A stretch of DNA of 5,736 bases from positions 1-5,736 of the forward strand of contig JAOZPY010000197.1 of the NCBI GenBank assembly GCA_029932495.1. Reading direction: 5' to 3'. Shown here piece after piece: positions 1 to 5,736 of this stretch. Source of the DNA: Desulfobacterales bacterium (GTDB taxonomy: Bacteria; Desulfobacterota; Desulfobacteria; Desulfobacterales; JAFDCJ01). Position numbers and translations under genes: made by a program. Numbering within the stretch: the first letter of the stretch is position 1; each line of letters opens with the position of its first letter. Below the pieces are notes generated by a model, which worked only from the letters and a program-made list of their open reading frames with translations, did no database searches and was not told the DNA's origin.

Positions 1-71
1 GGGTGTACCGGGTTTTGCGCGGAAAAATAACAGAAGAAAAAATAAGGGAAGAAACGCACTCGGCGTATTAA
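1..71 (+). CDS. cydB: Cytochrome bd quinol oxidase subunit II, C-terminal end (partial)
   Basis: Only the last 22 complete codons are present, read in the frame beginning at base 3 and ending with TAA at 69-71. The basic, polar tail contains YRVLRGK and ends ETHSAY, which resembles the cytoplasmic C-terminus of CydB proteins as I remember them (often ending in a THS-Y type sequence). CydB is the membrane subunit that, with CydA, forms the bd-type oxidase, which oxidises quinol and reduces O2 to water. The call rests mainly on context: a clear cydX starts 13 nt after the stop, as in the cydABX arrangement known from Enterobacteria. The fragment alone is too short for a firm family assignment. 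The 5' part lies outside the window. Confidence 0.75.
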   Translation, partial: VYRVLRGKITEEKIREETHSAY

Positions 72-84
72 AAAGGATATCATT

Positions 85-195
85 ATGTGGTATTTTGCAT
101 GGATTTTAGGCGTACTGCTGGCATGCGCCTTTGGTATCATCAACGTGATGTGGATGGAAACCGAGGAAATGCTGGACACGGAACAAGACGATTAG
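85..195 (+). CDS. cydX: CydX, small subunit of cytochrome bd oxidase (YbgT family)
   Basis: This 36-residue protein begins MWYFAWILG, the same nine residues as E. coli CydX as I recall it, and includes the conserved Trp6 and Gly9. Residues about 3-24 form one hydrophobic membrane helix; the tail is acidic (METEEMLDTEQDD), as in E. coli CydX. Known CydX binds CydA/CydB and stabilises the haem-containing oxidase in the inner membrane. The start is supported by an AAGGA ribosome-binding site at 73-77, 7 nt before the ATG. It follows cydB by 13 nt and so lies in a cydABX operon. Its TAG stop (193-195) overlaps the TAA stop of the convergent AAA-SPOR gene, leaving no space for a terminator between them. 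The gene is too short for most automatic gene callers. Confidence 0.93.
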   Translation: MWYFAWILGVLLACAFGIINVMWMETEEMLDTEQDD

Positions 196-1658
196 TCACG
201 GATGTCCCGCTGCACTGATGACAGACGGCGTACCCAGGGCGATGTCCGCTGAACTTGCGCCGGCAGCCCGCGGGCAGTCAACCGGGCCTCCTGTTGGGTG
301 GTAAAAATGCCGTATAGCAACCGGTACCAGTCCTTGCCTTTGTATGTTCCCCTGTAACAGGCCAGTTTGCTTTGTTTCTCCAGGTGATTTTGCCTGACAA
401 ACTCCAGCAGCGTCTTTTCATTGCGCACTCCCAGAATTTGAATGGTGTAATGCGCCGGATTCTGGGATAAAAGCCATTTTTCGCGATGCAACGCACCGGC
501 CGGCATGGATGCCACAGCCAGCGGTCCCGCGGCCGCGGAAGAAGATGGAATGGGTTTCGGACGGAAGGAGGCAACCGCCGGCATTTTTTTGGCGGGCTTT
601 GGGGGCACAGCTGGTGGCGATATATCTTCGGGGGTCGCCGATGGCACTGCCGGTCCGGTTTTTGGAGCGGCTTCCGGCGCCCTTTGGCTCTGTGTCCCGG
701 ATGTTACGGGCGGTATCTTGACCCGGATGATGCGGTTAACCATATCTGGTGTATGCTTGATTTTGGCCCGAAACACCCGGGCATCCGGTTTGCGCACCAA
801 TGGCCTTGATTTCGACCGGTCACCGTCCGGATAGAGCCACAGCGCGGCCAGCAAAATAATCAAACCCCCCGCGAGCGTCCAAACAATTTTTTTCCCGGAA
901 AAATTTTTCAACCATTGCAAAAATCCCGAGACTGCTGCACGGCCCTCATCTGCTTTTTCAAGCAGGCTGCGGGCGGCCTCATTGATGGCCCCTGGAATGC
1001 CTCCGGTGGTCTGATGGATTTTGTTGATCACCGCCCCTTTGAACGGATTTTTTCCGCGATAGCCGGCGACTGTCAGCCGGTGCTCGATGTAAGCGGCGGT
1101 TTCTTCCCGGGACAGGCCGGGCAAATAGATTTTATTGAGTGCGGCATCCGTGGGAAATGATTTGCTCACAGCATTGACGGCGGTATACAGATCGGGTGGC
1201 CCGAATAAAACCAGTCGCTTGATCTTCTGCGCACTGCCGGGCACCAGGGCTTCTTTAAGTAAAAAGCGCAGCCGCAAACGATCCAGACGATGGGCATCGT
1301 CAACAATAATCACCGGGTCCGCGGCGTCCTGCAAAACATAGGCGGCAAACCCGCGGCCTTTTCCCGGCACCCGACCGCCGCCGGAAGTCGCAGCGGGGCT
1401 GTAATGAATGCGGCACGCTTTCCAGGGTGCATCGGTTTTTCGAAGGTAACGGTTGAGCAATGTTGTTTTTCCGCTGCCGGGCTCTCCGATGACCAGAACG
1501 ATAACATCGCGGCCCTCCACCAGGCTGGCAAGCATCGCCAGACGCTTTTCAAAGGCATCGAAAGCAAAATAAAACTGCGGATCCGGCTGCGCTGAAAAAG
1601 GATCTTTATTTTCACCTGCAGCATCCCTGCCAGTGGCATCTTGATTTCCAGGCATCAT
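192..1658 (-). CDS. AAA ATPase (ExeA/GspA-like) with one membrane span and C-terminal SPOR domain (DamX-like)
   Basis: This 488-residue protein has a clear three-part layout. Residues about 27-235 are an AAA ATPase of the ExeA/GspA type, with Walker A GEPGSGKTT (58-66), Walker B VIIVDDAH (116-123) and a late TTGGIPGAIN motif (217-226). Residues about 257-276 form a single hydrophobic membrane helix. A Pro/Ala/Lys-rich linker (about 280-390) leads to a SPOR domain (about 394-480) starting EKWLLSQNPAHYTIQILG. SPOR domains bind glycan strands lacking stem peptides at division septa, so I infer a type II membrane protein with a cytoplasmic ATPase and a periplasmic wall-binding tail, as in DamX-like proteins. 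The substrate is unknown. The first ATG overlaps the lpdA stop (ATGA), with a weak GGAG 10 nt upstream, so translation is probably coupled. A second ATG follows directly. The domain calls are firm; the cellular role is inferred. Confidence 0.88.
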   Translation of the reverse strand: MMPGNQDATGRDAAGENKDPFSAQPDPQFYFAFDAFEKRLAMLASLVEGRDVIVLVIGEPGSGKTTLLNRYLRKTDAPWKACRIHYSPAATSGGGRVPGKGRGFAAYVLQDAADPVIIVDDAHRLDRLRLRFLLKEALVPGSAQKIKRLVLFGPPDLYTAVNAVSKSFPTDAALNKIYLPGLSREETAAYIEHRLTVAGYRGKNPFKGAVINKIHQTTGGIPGAINEAARSLLEKADEGRAAVSGFLQWLKNFSGKKIVWTLAGGLIILLAALWLYPDGDRSKSRPLVRKPDARVFRAKIKHTPDMVNRIIRVKIPPVTSGTQSQRAPEAAPKTGPAVPSATPEDISPPAVPPKPAKKMPAVASFRPKPIPSSSAAAGPLAVASMPAGALHREKWLLSQNPAHYTIQILGVRNEKTLLEFVRQNHLEKQSKLACYRGTYKGKDWYRLLYGIFTTQQEARLTARGLPAQVQRTSPWVRRLSSVQRDIRD

Positions 1659-3064
1659 TTTTTCACCACTCCGGCTGCCTCCTGCAGGGCCTCGGCAAAT
1701 GTCGGGTGGCCGTGGACGCTGCGCGCCAGGTCTTCAGCGCTGGCGCCCAACTCTACGGCCAGCACGCATTCGGCAATCATCTCCGAGGCCCGCGCGCCGA
1801 TGATGTGCACCCCCAGGATGCGATCAGTTTTCTCATGGGCAATAATTTTAACGAACCCCTCGGTTTCTCCCAGGCAGCGGGCACGCCCCACCCCGGCGAA
1901 GGGATAGGTCCCGGTGGCATATGGAATTTCGCGCTGTTTCACCTGTTCTTCAGTCAACCCCACGCCCGCGACTTCCGGATGGGTGTAAATAACTGACGGC
2001 AAGGCATCATAGTTGACTTCGCCGGCCTTACCGGCCAGGCACTCGACAGCCGCAATACCTTCCGCCGAAGCCTTGTGAGCCAGCATCGGTCCGGCCACCA
2101 GATCCCCAATGGCATAAACCGTGGCGATGCTGGTGCGGTAGGCGGCATCTACCCGGATATGGCCGCTGGCCGGGTCGGTTTCGATCCCCACAGCTTCCAG
2201 ACCCAAGCCCCGGGTCAAAGGCCGTCGCCCCACACTGACCATCAGCCGGTCACAGCTCAACAATTCACTGCCTTTTTTGGCTTCCAGCTCCACCTGCACG
2301 GATTTGCCGGAAATTTTAGCCCCCGCCACCCGGGTCTGCAAGTGAAAGCGGATGCCCTGGCGCTTGAGCACCCGCTGCAATTTGCGACCCACCTGCCCAT
2401 CCAGGCCGGCGGCGATGGTTGGCAGCATCTCAATAATGGTGACCTTTGCTCCGAGTCGCAGCCACACGGACCCCAGTTCCAGACCGATGCTGCCGCCGCC
2501 CACGATGCATAGATGTTTGGGAACCGCATCGAACTGCAAGGCTTCGGTGGCAGTGACAATATGCCGCCCGTCGAACTTGAGCCCGGGCACGGCTGCCGGC
2601 TCGCTGCCGGTGGCCAGAATGACAGCGCCGGCCTTAAGCATCCGCAACCGCGGCTTTTTGGATGCATCGGCACCCTCTGCAACTTCAAGCCGGTCCGGTC
2701 CAGTCAGGGTGGCGGTGCCCTGGATGATTTCAATTTTGTGAGCTTCGAGCAGCCTGCGCACGTTGTCGGTCAGTTCTATGACCACTTTGTCCTTGCGCGC
2801 CATCAGGGCTGACAGATCCAGGCTAACCCGGCCGGTCTTGATGCCATGGTCGATCAGTTGCTCTTTGGCCAAGTGGTAATAGTGGCTGGAATCCAGCAGG
2901 GCCTTGCTGGGAATGCACCCCCGGTTCAGGCACACCCCTCCCAGACGCGCTTCTTTTTCAACGCAGGCCACGTGCATGCCAAGCCGGGCGGCATGCACCG
3001 CCGCCACATAACCGCCGGGACCGCTTCCAATAATGACAACATCATAGTCTGTATGTTCGGCCAT
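1655..3064 (-). CDS. lpdA: Dihydrolipoyl dehydrogenase (E3 of 2-oxoglutarate dehydrogenase)
   Basis: This flavoprotein of 469 residues, the usual family length, reoxidises the dihydrolipoyl group of E2 and passes electrons through a disulfide and FAD to NAD+. The FAD-binding GSGPGG is at 13-18. The redox-active pair lies in GGVCLNRGCIPSK, Cys45 and Cys50. The NAD-binding motif VGGGSIGLELG is at 188-198, the second FAD motif TVYAIGD at 315-321, and the C-terminal dimerisation domain ends with HGHPTFAEA, giving the catalytic His453-Glu458 dyad. No key residue is missing. A GGAG site 7 nt before the ATG, inside the end of sucB, supports the start. It begins one base after the sucB stop, and its TGA overlaps the next gene's ATG. 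The location suggests an E3 devoted to this complex, though E3 is often shared with pyruvate dehydrogenase or glycine cleavage. Confidence 0.96.
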   Translation of the reverse strand: MAEHTDYDVVIIGSGPGGYVAAVHAARLGMHVACVEKEARLGGVCLNRGCIPSKALLDSSHYYHLAKEQLIDHGIKTGRVSLDLSALMARKDKVVIELTDNVRRLLEAHKIEIIQGTATLTGPDRLEVAEGADASKKPRLRMLKAGAVILATGSEPAAVPGLKFDGRHIVTATEALQFDAVPKHLCIVGGGSIGLELGSVWLRLGAKVTIIEMLPTIAAGLDGQVGRKLQRVLKRQGIRFHLQTRVAGAKISGKSVQVELEAKKGSELLSCDRLMVSVGRRPLTRGLGLEAVGIETDPASGHIRVDAAYRTSIATVYAIGDLVAGPMLAHKASAEGIAAVECLAGKAGEVNYDALPSVIYTHPEVAGVGLTEEQVKQREIPYATGTYPFAGVGRARCLGETEGFVKIIAHEKTDRILGVHIIGARASEMIAECVLAVELGASAEDLARSVHGHPTFAEALQEAAGVVKK

Positions 3065-3065
3065 T

Positions 3066-4337
3066 TTATATCTCCATCATGATTCGTTGCGGGTCTTCCA
3101 CGCACTGCTTGATGCGTTTGAGAAAACCGACGGCCTGCCGCCCGTCCACAATGCGATGATCGTAACTCAATGCCACGTACATCATGGGACGAATGACCAC
3201 GGCATCATCAATGACCACCGGCCGCTTTTCAATCTTATGCATCCCCAGAATTGCGCTCTGGGGCATATTCAAAATGGGGGTGCTTAAAAGAGATCCGTAA
3301 ACACCGCCGTTGCTGATGGTGAAGGTGCCGCCTTCCAAATCTGCGAGCTCCAGGCGGTTTGCAGTGATTTTTTCCACATAGCCGATGATGCTTTTTTCCA
3401 GTTCGGCAAAGCTCAGCAGGTCGGCATGACGAAGGACCGGGACCACCAGGCCGCGTTCAGATCCCACGGCAATGCCGACGTGGTAATAGTGGTGCTCAAT
3501 GATGTCGTTGCCTTCCAGGTAGGCATTGATCAGCGGAAATTCCTTGAGTGCCTCCACGCTGGCCTTGATGAAAAACGACATGAACCCCAAGGCCACGCCG
3601 TGTTTCTGTTTAAAGACCTCCTTGTAACGCTTGCGCAGGTCCATGACCGGCTGCATGTCAATCTCATTAAAGGTGGTCAGCATGGCGGTGTTCTGTTTGG
3701 CTTCCAGCAGGCGGGCGGCAATGCGCTGGCGGATGGGGCTCATCGTCGTGCGCGTGACCTGCTCTTCGGCTTTCGTAAAAATCGCGCTGGGGGAGGCCAC
3801 CCGGACTCCACCGGCTGCAGCCGCTACGGCCGGCATGGTCCGGCTTTCCAGATACAGCAGGACGTCGCCTTTGGTCAGACGACCTGCCGGGCCGCTGCCC
3901 GTGATTTGCGCAGGATCCAAATTGTGTTCATTGAGCAGCCGCCGCACGGAGGGTGCAAAGGCTTTGCCGGATGCAGCTGGAGCCCGGGCTGCCGGCTGGG
4001 AAGGCCTGGCGGAGGATTCCGGCGGCGCGGTTTGTGCCGGTGCTTCAGACGGTTTTGCTGCGACTGTCCCGGCAGGACGCTGGGGGGCTTTTTCGGCCGC
4101 CGCCCCGGTGTCGATGGCGCCCACCACCGAACCAATGGCGATTGTTTCGCCCTCCGGCACAGTGATCGACAGGCGCCCGTCGGCTTCGGCCACCACCTCC
4201 AGGGTGACCTTGTCGGTTTCAATGACAAACAGCGGTTCGTCTTTTTTCACCATGTCGCCGTCATTTTTAAACCACTGGGCCAGCAGCGCCTCGGTGATTG
4301 ATTCGCCCACAGCGGGAACGATGATGTCGATCAGCAT
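3066..4337 (-). CDS. sucB: Dihydrolipoyl succinyltransferase (E2 of 2-oxoglutarate dehydrogenase)
   Basis: Also named odhB. E2 is the core of the complex: it carries the succinyl group on lipoyl-lysine and transfers it to CoA. Numbering is from the second of two tandem ATGs (423 residues). The single lipoyl domain covers about 1-78 with the lipoylated lysine in ETDKVTLEV (Lys43). An Ala/Pro-rich swinging linker runs about 79-122. The peripheral subunit-binding domain is about 125-164 (SVRRLLNEHNLDP, GRLTKGDVL). The catalytic domain fills about 190-423, with TTFNEIDM, GGTFTISNGGVYGS and active-site SYDHRIVDG (His394, Asp398). The succinyl specificity is inferred from sucA next door and the single lipoyl domain. 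The start at 4337 is preferred to 4340 because the AAGGAG site lies 5 nt before it but only 2 nt before the first ATG. lpdA follows after one base; sucA precedes it by an unusual gap of about 370 nt. Confidence 0.95.
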   Translation of the reverse strand: MLIDIIVPAVGESITEALLAQWFKNDGDMVKKDEPLFVIETDKVTLEVVAEADGRLSITVPEGETIAIGSVVGAIDTGAAAEKAPQRPAGTVAAKPSEAPAQTAPPESSARPSQPAARAPAASGKAFAPSVRRLLNEHNLDPAQITGSGPAGRLTKGDVLLYLESRTMPAVAAAAGGVRVASPSAIFTKAEEQVTRTTMSPIRQRIAARLLEAKQNTAMLTTFNEIDMQPVMDLRKRYKEVFKQKHGVALGFMSFFIKASVEALKEFPLINAYLEGNDIIEHHYYHVGIAVGSERGLVVPVLRHADLLSFAELEKSIIGYVEKITANRLELADLEGGTFTISNGGVYGSLLSTPILNMPQSAILGMHKIEKRPVVIDDAVVIRPMMYVALSYDHRIVDGRQAVGFLKRIKQCVEDPQRIMMEI

Positions 4338-4342
4338 CATTT

Positions 4343-4348
4343 CTCCTT
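4343..4348 (-). promoter_or_regulatory. Ribosome-binding site of sucB
   Basis: The minus strand reads AAGGAG here, 2 nt before the first ATG (4340) and 5 nt before the second (4337), which favours the second as the start. A further AGGAG sits about 14 nt upstream (near 4362-4366) but has no start codon at a useful distance other than a TTG opening a five-codon frame. The site shows that sucB has its own initiation signal and need not depend on ribosomes arriving from sucA. Confidence 0.7.
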
Positions 4349-4414
4349 ACTCAAATTTTTCTCCTGATTGGCATAAGATAAATGCCCCATTCAACGGAAT
4401 CTATAAAAACGGAC

Positions 4415-4619
4415 GTGAATTGGCCGGGGCATGGTGCTTTCTGGAAACCGGCATGATACTCAACGGCTCCTTGTCTGCGCAGTGTCCCTTGTTTGGGATG
4501 AATGGCACGGGACCAATTGAATTTAGCACATTATTGGGTCTCGTCTCAAACAAGGGACACGTTGCTGCGGCATGGTTTCATGCCGGTTGGAAGAAAATAT
4601 TATGCACCGGTCAATTCAC
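4415..4619. repeat. Long imperfect inverted repeat, possible MITE or REPIN-type element
   Basis: The two ends of this 205-nt stretch are inverted copies. Bases 4415-4459 pair with 4575-4619 without gaps: 35 Watson-Crick pairs, 4 G-T pairs and 6 mismatches by my hand count, including an 11-bp perfect block (4446-4456 with 4578-4588). A second, inner block is a perfect 14-bp match, GTGTCCCTTGTTTG at 4482-4495 with its complement at 4547-4560. Between the blocks lie unpaired spacers of 22 nt (left) and 14 nt (right); the central loop is 51 nt. I see no transposase and no clear target-site duplication. It lies in the non-coding gap between sucA and sucB, so their shared transcript would carry it. 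No U-run follows the stem on the minus strand, so it is not a standard intrinsic terminator. The repeat is seen directly; its nature as a dispersed element is inferred. Confidence 0.72.
4568..4585. repeat. Short perfect hairpin inside the right arm of the inverted repeat
   Basis: CGGCATG and CATGCCG form a perfect 7-bp stem with a 4-nt GTTT loop. It lies 7 nt from the inner 14-bp block containing GGGACAC. The left arm keeps the outer half (CGGCATG at 4450-4455 region) but lacks the matching inner half, so only the right arm can form this local hairpin. A short conserved block next to a small hairpin is reminiscent of REP units mobilised by RAYT transposases, but that link is a guess from shape. 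Confidence 0.55.
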
Positions 4620-4687
4620 ACCTTCGATAATTTCCAATTCGTTGCCATTGACCCTATGAGTTCAATAATCGGTTTGAAGCTTGCGCC

Positions 4688-4693
4688 CCTCCT
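4688..4693 (-). other. Orphan Shine-Dalgarno-like AGGAGG after sucA
   Basis: The minus strand reads AGGAGG 17 nt after the sucA stop codon. No ATG, GTG or TTG lies within the next 5-12 nt, and the first ATG downstream, about 40 nt away, opens a frame of only ten codons. It may be the remnant of an older ribosome-binding site for the gene that once directly followed sucA, or it may be chance. Confidence 0.3.
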
Positions 4694-4710
4694 AATCAAC
4701 AACAATGTTT

Positions 4711-5736
4711 CTATCTCGCTGCAGGCACCTCCAGTGCCTCGATGATGATCCGGTTTTGCTCCTGTTGAAACAGCGCCGCAAAGCCGGTTGCCGGGCTTGC
4801 GGCCGCCTTTCTGCCGATGTATCCCACAGGCTTGCCGGCAAGGGCTTCCAGCCGGGGTTTTACAAATTGCCAGCCGCCCATATTCTCGGGCTCTTCCTGC
4901 ACCCAATGGCAGGTGGCGACCCGGGAATATTTTTTCAGCAGCGCCTTGACCTGTTCGTCGGCAAAGGGGTAAAACTGCTCCAGGCGAACCAGGGCCACGT
5001 TGGCAATCTCCAGTTGCCGACGATGGGCCAGCAGTTCATAATAAATTTTGCCACTGCAAAACAAAATGGTCTGCACATCACCGGCGGCATCGGGGTCATC
5101 CAACACCGGTTCAAATGTGCCGGAGGCAAGCTCTTCAAGGGTAGAGACCGCCAGGGGGTGCCGCAGCAGGCTTTTAGGCGTCAGCACCACCAGCGGCTTG
5201 CGAAAACGGCTTTTTGCCTGGCGCCGCAAGAGGTGAAAATACTGGGCCGGCGTGCTGGGATTGCAGACCTGGATATTGTCGTCGGCACACAGCTGCAAAA
5301 AGCGCTCCGGCCGGGCGCTGGAATGCTCGGGGCCCAACCCTTCAAAACCGTGGGGCAGCAACAGTACCAGCGCGGACAGGCGCCCCCATTTGGCTTCGCC
5401 GCTGGCAATGAACAGATCAACAACCGCCTGGGCATTGTTGATAAAATCGCCGAACTGCGCCTCCCAGATAACAAGCGCCTCCGGCCGGGCCGTGGAATAA
5501 CCGTATTCAAATCCCAGCACCCCGACCTCCGACAGGGGGCTGTCCCAGACATCAAAAAGCGCCTGTTTTTCATCCAGTTCGTTTAACGGGGTGAACTGGC
5601 TGCCGGTGCGGGTGTCGAACAGCACGCTGTGGCGCTGGCTGAAGGTTCCCCGGCCGCAGTCCTGCCCGCTGAGACGAACGGGGGTGCCTTCGGTCAGCAG
5701 GCTGGCAAAGGCCAGCGCTTCGGCACCGGCCCAGTC
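4711..5736 (-). CDS. sucA: 2-oxoglutarate dehydrogenase E1 component, C-terminal part (partial)
   Basis: This frame is open to the right edge of the window, giving the last 341 residues of a protein that is about 930 residues long in E. coli; roughly the first 590 are missing. E1 uses thiamine diphosphate to decarboxylate 2-oxoglutarate and to succinylate the lipoyl group of E2. The visible part begins in the pyrimidine-binding transketolase-like domain with DWAGAEALAFASLL and RLSGQDCGRGTFSQRH (21-36), then WEAQFGDFINNAQ (91-103) and LLPHGFEGLGPEHSSAR (126-142), which are E1o hallmarks. SPKSL-type TPKSLLRHPLAVS (186-198) and HWVQEEPENMGGW (277-289) belong to the C-terminal domain. An internal GTG at 5625 can be mistaken for a start but lies within conserved sequence. 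It is the first visible gene of the sucA-sucB-lpdA-AAA run. The stop is TAG at 4711-4713. Confidence 0.96.
   Translation of the reverse strand, partial: DWAGAEALAFASLLTEGTPVRLSGQDCGRGTFSQRHSVLFDTRTGSQFTPLNELDEKQALFDVWDSPLSEVGVLGFEYGYSTARPEALVIWEAQFGDFINNAQAVVDLFIASGEAKWGRLSALVLLLPHGFEGLGPEHSSARPERFLQLCADDNIQVCNPSTPAQYFHLLRRQAKSRFRKPLVVLTPKSLLRHPLAVSTLEELASGTFEPVLDDPDAAGDVQTILFCSGKIYYELLAHRRQLEIANVALVRLEQFYPFADEQVKALLKKYSRVATCHWVQEEPENMGGWQFVKPRLEALAGKPVGYIGRKAAASPATGFAALFQQEQNRIIIEALEVPAAR

Larger units (their letters stand above)
4341..4710. other. Non-coding gap between sucA and sucB
   Basis: This gap of 370 bases is long for a sucA-sucB junction, which is only some tens of bases in many bacteria. 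It holds, in transcription order, an unused AGGAGG (4688-4693), about 65 bases with nothing I recognise, the long inverted repeat (4415-4619), about 50 A/T-richer bases, and the sucB ribosome-binding site. I find no protein-coding frame with a credible start and homology, no tRNA and no clear sigma-70 promoter. A plus-strand open frame crosses part of it, but this mostly lies antisense to sucB. Confidence 0.6.

Noticed and set aside
266..275. GCCCGCGGGC perfect palindrome near the 3' end of the AAA-SPOR gene, considered as a terminator
   Set aside because: It encodes conserved-looking SPOR sequence (ARGLPAQ), has no loop and no T-run on either strand, and is a likely by-product of G+C-rich codons.
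4503..4517. TGGCAC considered as the -24 half of a sigma-54 promoter in the loop of the inverted repeat
   Set aside because: The expected TTGC is not found at the proper spacing, and on the plus strand it would point away from sucB.
4482..4560. The 14-bp inner stem considered as a Rho-independent terminator for sucA
   Set aside because: The loop is 51 nt long and no U-run follows the stem on the minus strand.
4625..4654. Ten-codon minus-strand frame starting at the first ATG after the orphan AGGAGG
   Set aside because: The ATG is about 40 nt from the Shine-Dalgarno sequence and the peptide has no recognisable feature.
3631..4659. A 342-codon plus-strand open frame covering part of sucB and the gap
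   Set aside because: Most of it is antisense to a well-supported sucB, its composition is that of a shadow frame in G+C-rich DNA, and I recognise no domain. Its gap portion simply reads through the inverted repeat.
4705..5586. A 293-codon plus-strand open frame antisense to sucA
   Set aside because: It lies entirely opposite conserved E1 sequence and has no recognisable motif, so it is a shadow of sucA.
5623..5625. GTG as a start codon for a short E1-like protein
   Set aside because: The frame stays open upstream to the window edge and encodes conserved E1 sequence (RLSGQDCGRGTFSQRH), so the gene is merely cut by the window.

Overview
The window is a compact bacterial segment of moderately high G+C, and all of its recognisable genes are proteobacterial in type. 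Two gene groups converge near the left end. The plus strand carries the tail of a cytochrome bd oxidase operon: the last residues of cydB, then a complete 36-residue cydX that is easily missed. The minus strand fills the rest with the 2-oxoglutarate dehydrogenase set, in the order sucA (3' end only), sucB/odhB, lpdA, followed by a gene for an AAA ATPase with one membrane span and a C-terminal SPOR domain. The taxon is not fixed by the sequence. CydX and the DamX-like AAA-SPOR protein point to Proteobacteria in the broad sense (Gammaproteobacteria, or a Desulfobacterota lineage with an oxidative TCA branch).

Layout. Bases 1-71 are the cydB end. Bases 85-195 are cydX. Bases 192-1658 (minus) are the AAA-SPOR gene, which overlaps cydX tail to tail by 4 nt. 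Bases 1655-3064 (minus) are lpdA, joined to the AAA gene by an ATGA stop/start overlap. Bases 3066-4337 (minus) are sucB, one base upstream of lpdA. Bases 4341-4710 hold no convincing gene but contain a long imperfect inverted repeat (4415-4619). Bases 4711-5736 (minus) are the C-terminal 341 residues of sucA, which runs off the right edge.

How the genes work together. SucA (E1), SucB (E2) and Lpd (E3) form the complex that converts 2-oxoglutarate, CoA and NAD+ to succinyl-CoA, CO2 and NADH. Their tight order, with E3 inside the operon, suggests an lpd dedicated to this complex. The convergent cyd genes encode a high-affinity quinol oxidase that can use electrons derived from that NADH, but the two groups are separate transcription units. 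The AAA-SPOR gene is the outlier: its domains suggest a cell-envelope or septum role, yet its start overlaps the lpdA stop.

Most of the window is core metabolism. The least ordinary parts are the inverted-repeat element splitting sucA from sucB, the cydX/AAA-SPOR overlap, and the AAA-SPOR gene attached to the metabolic operon. I see no evidence for a wholly new system.
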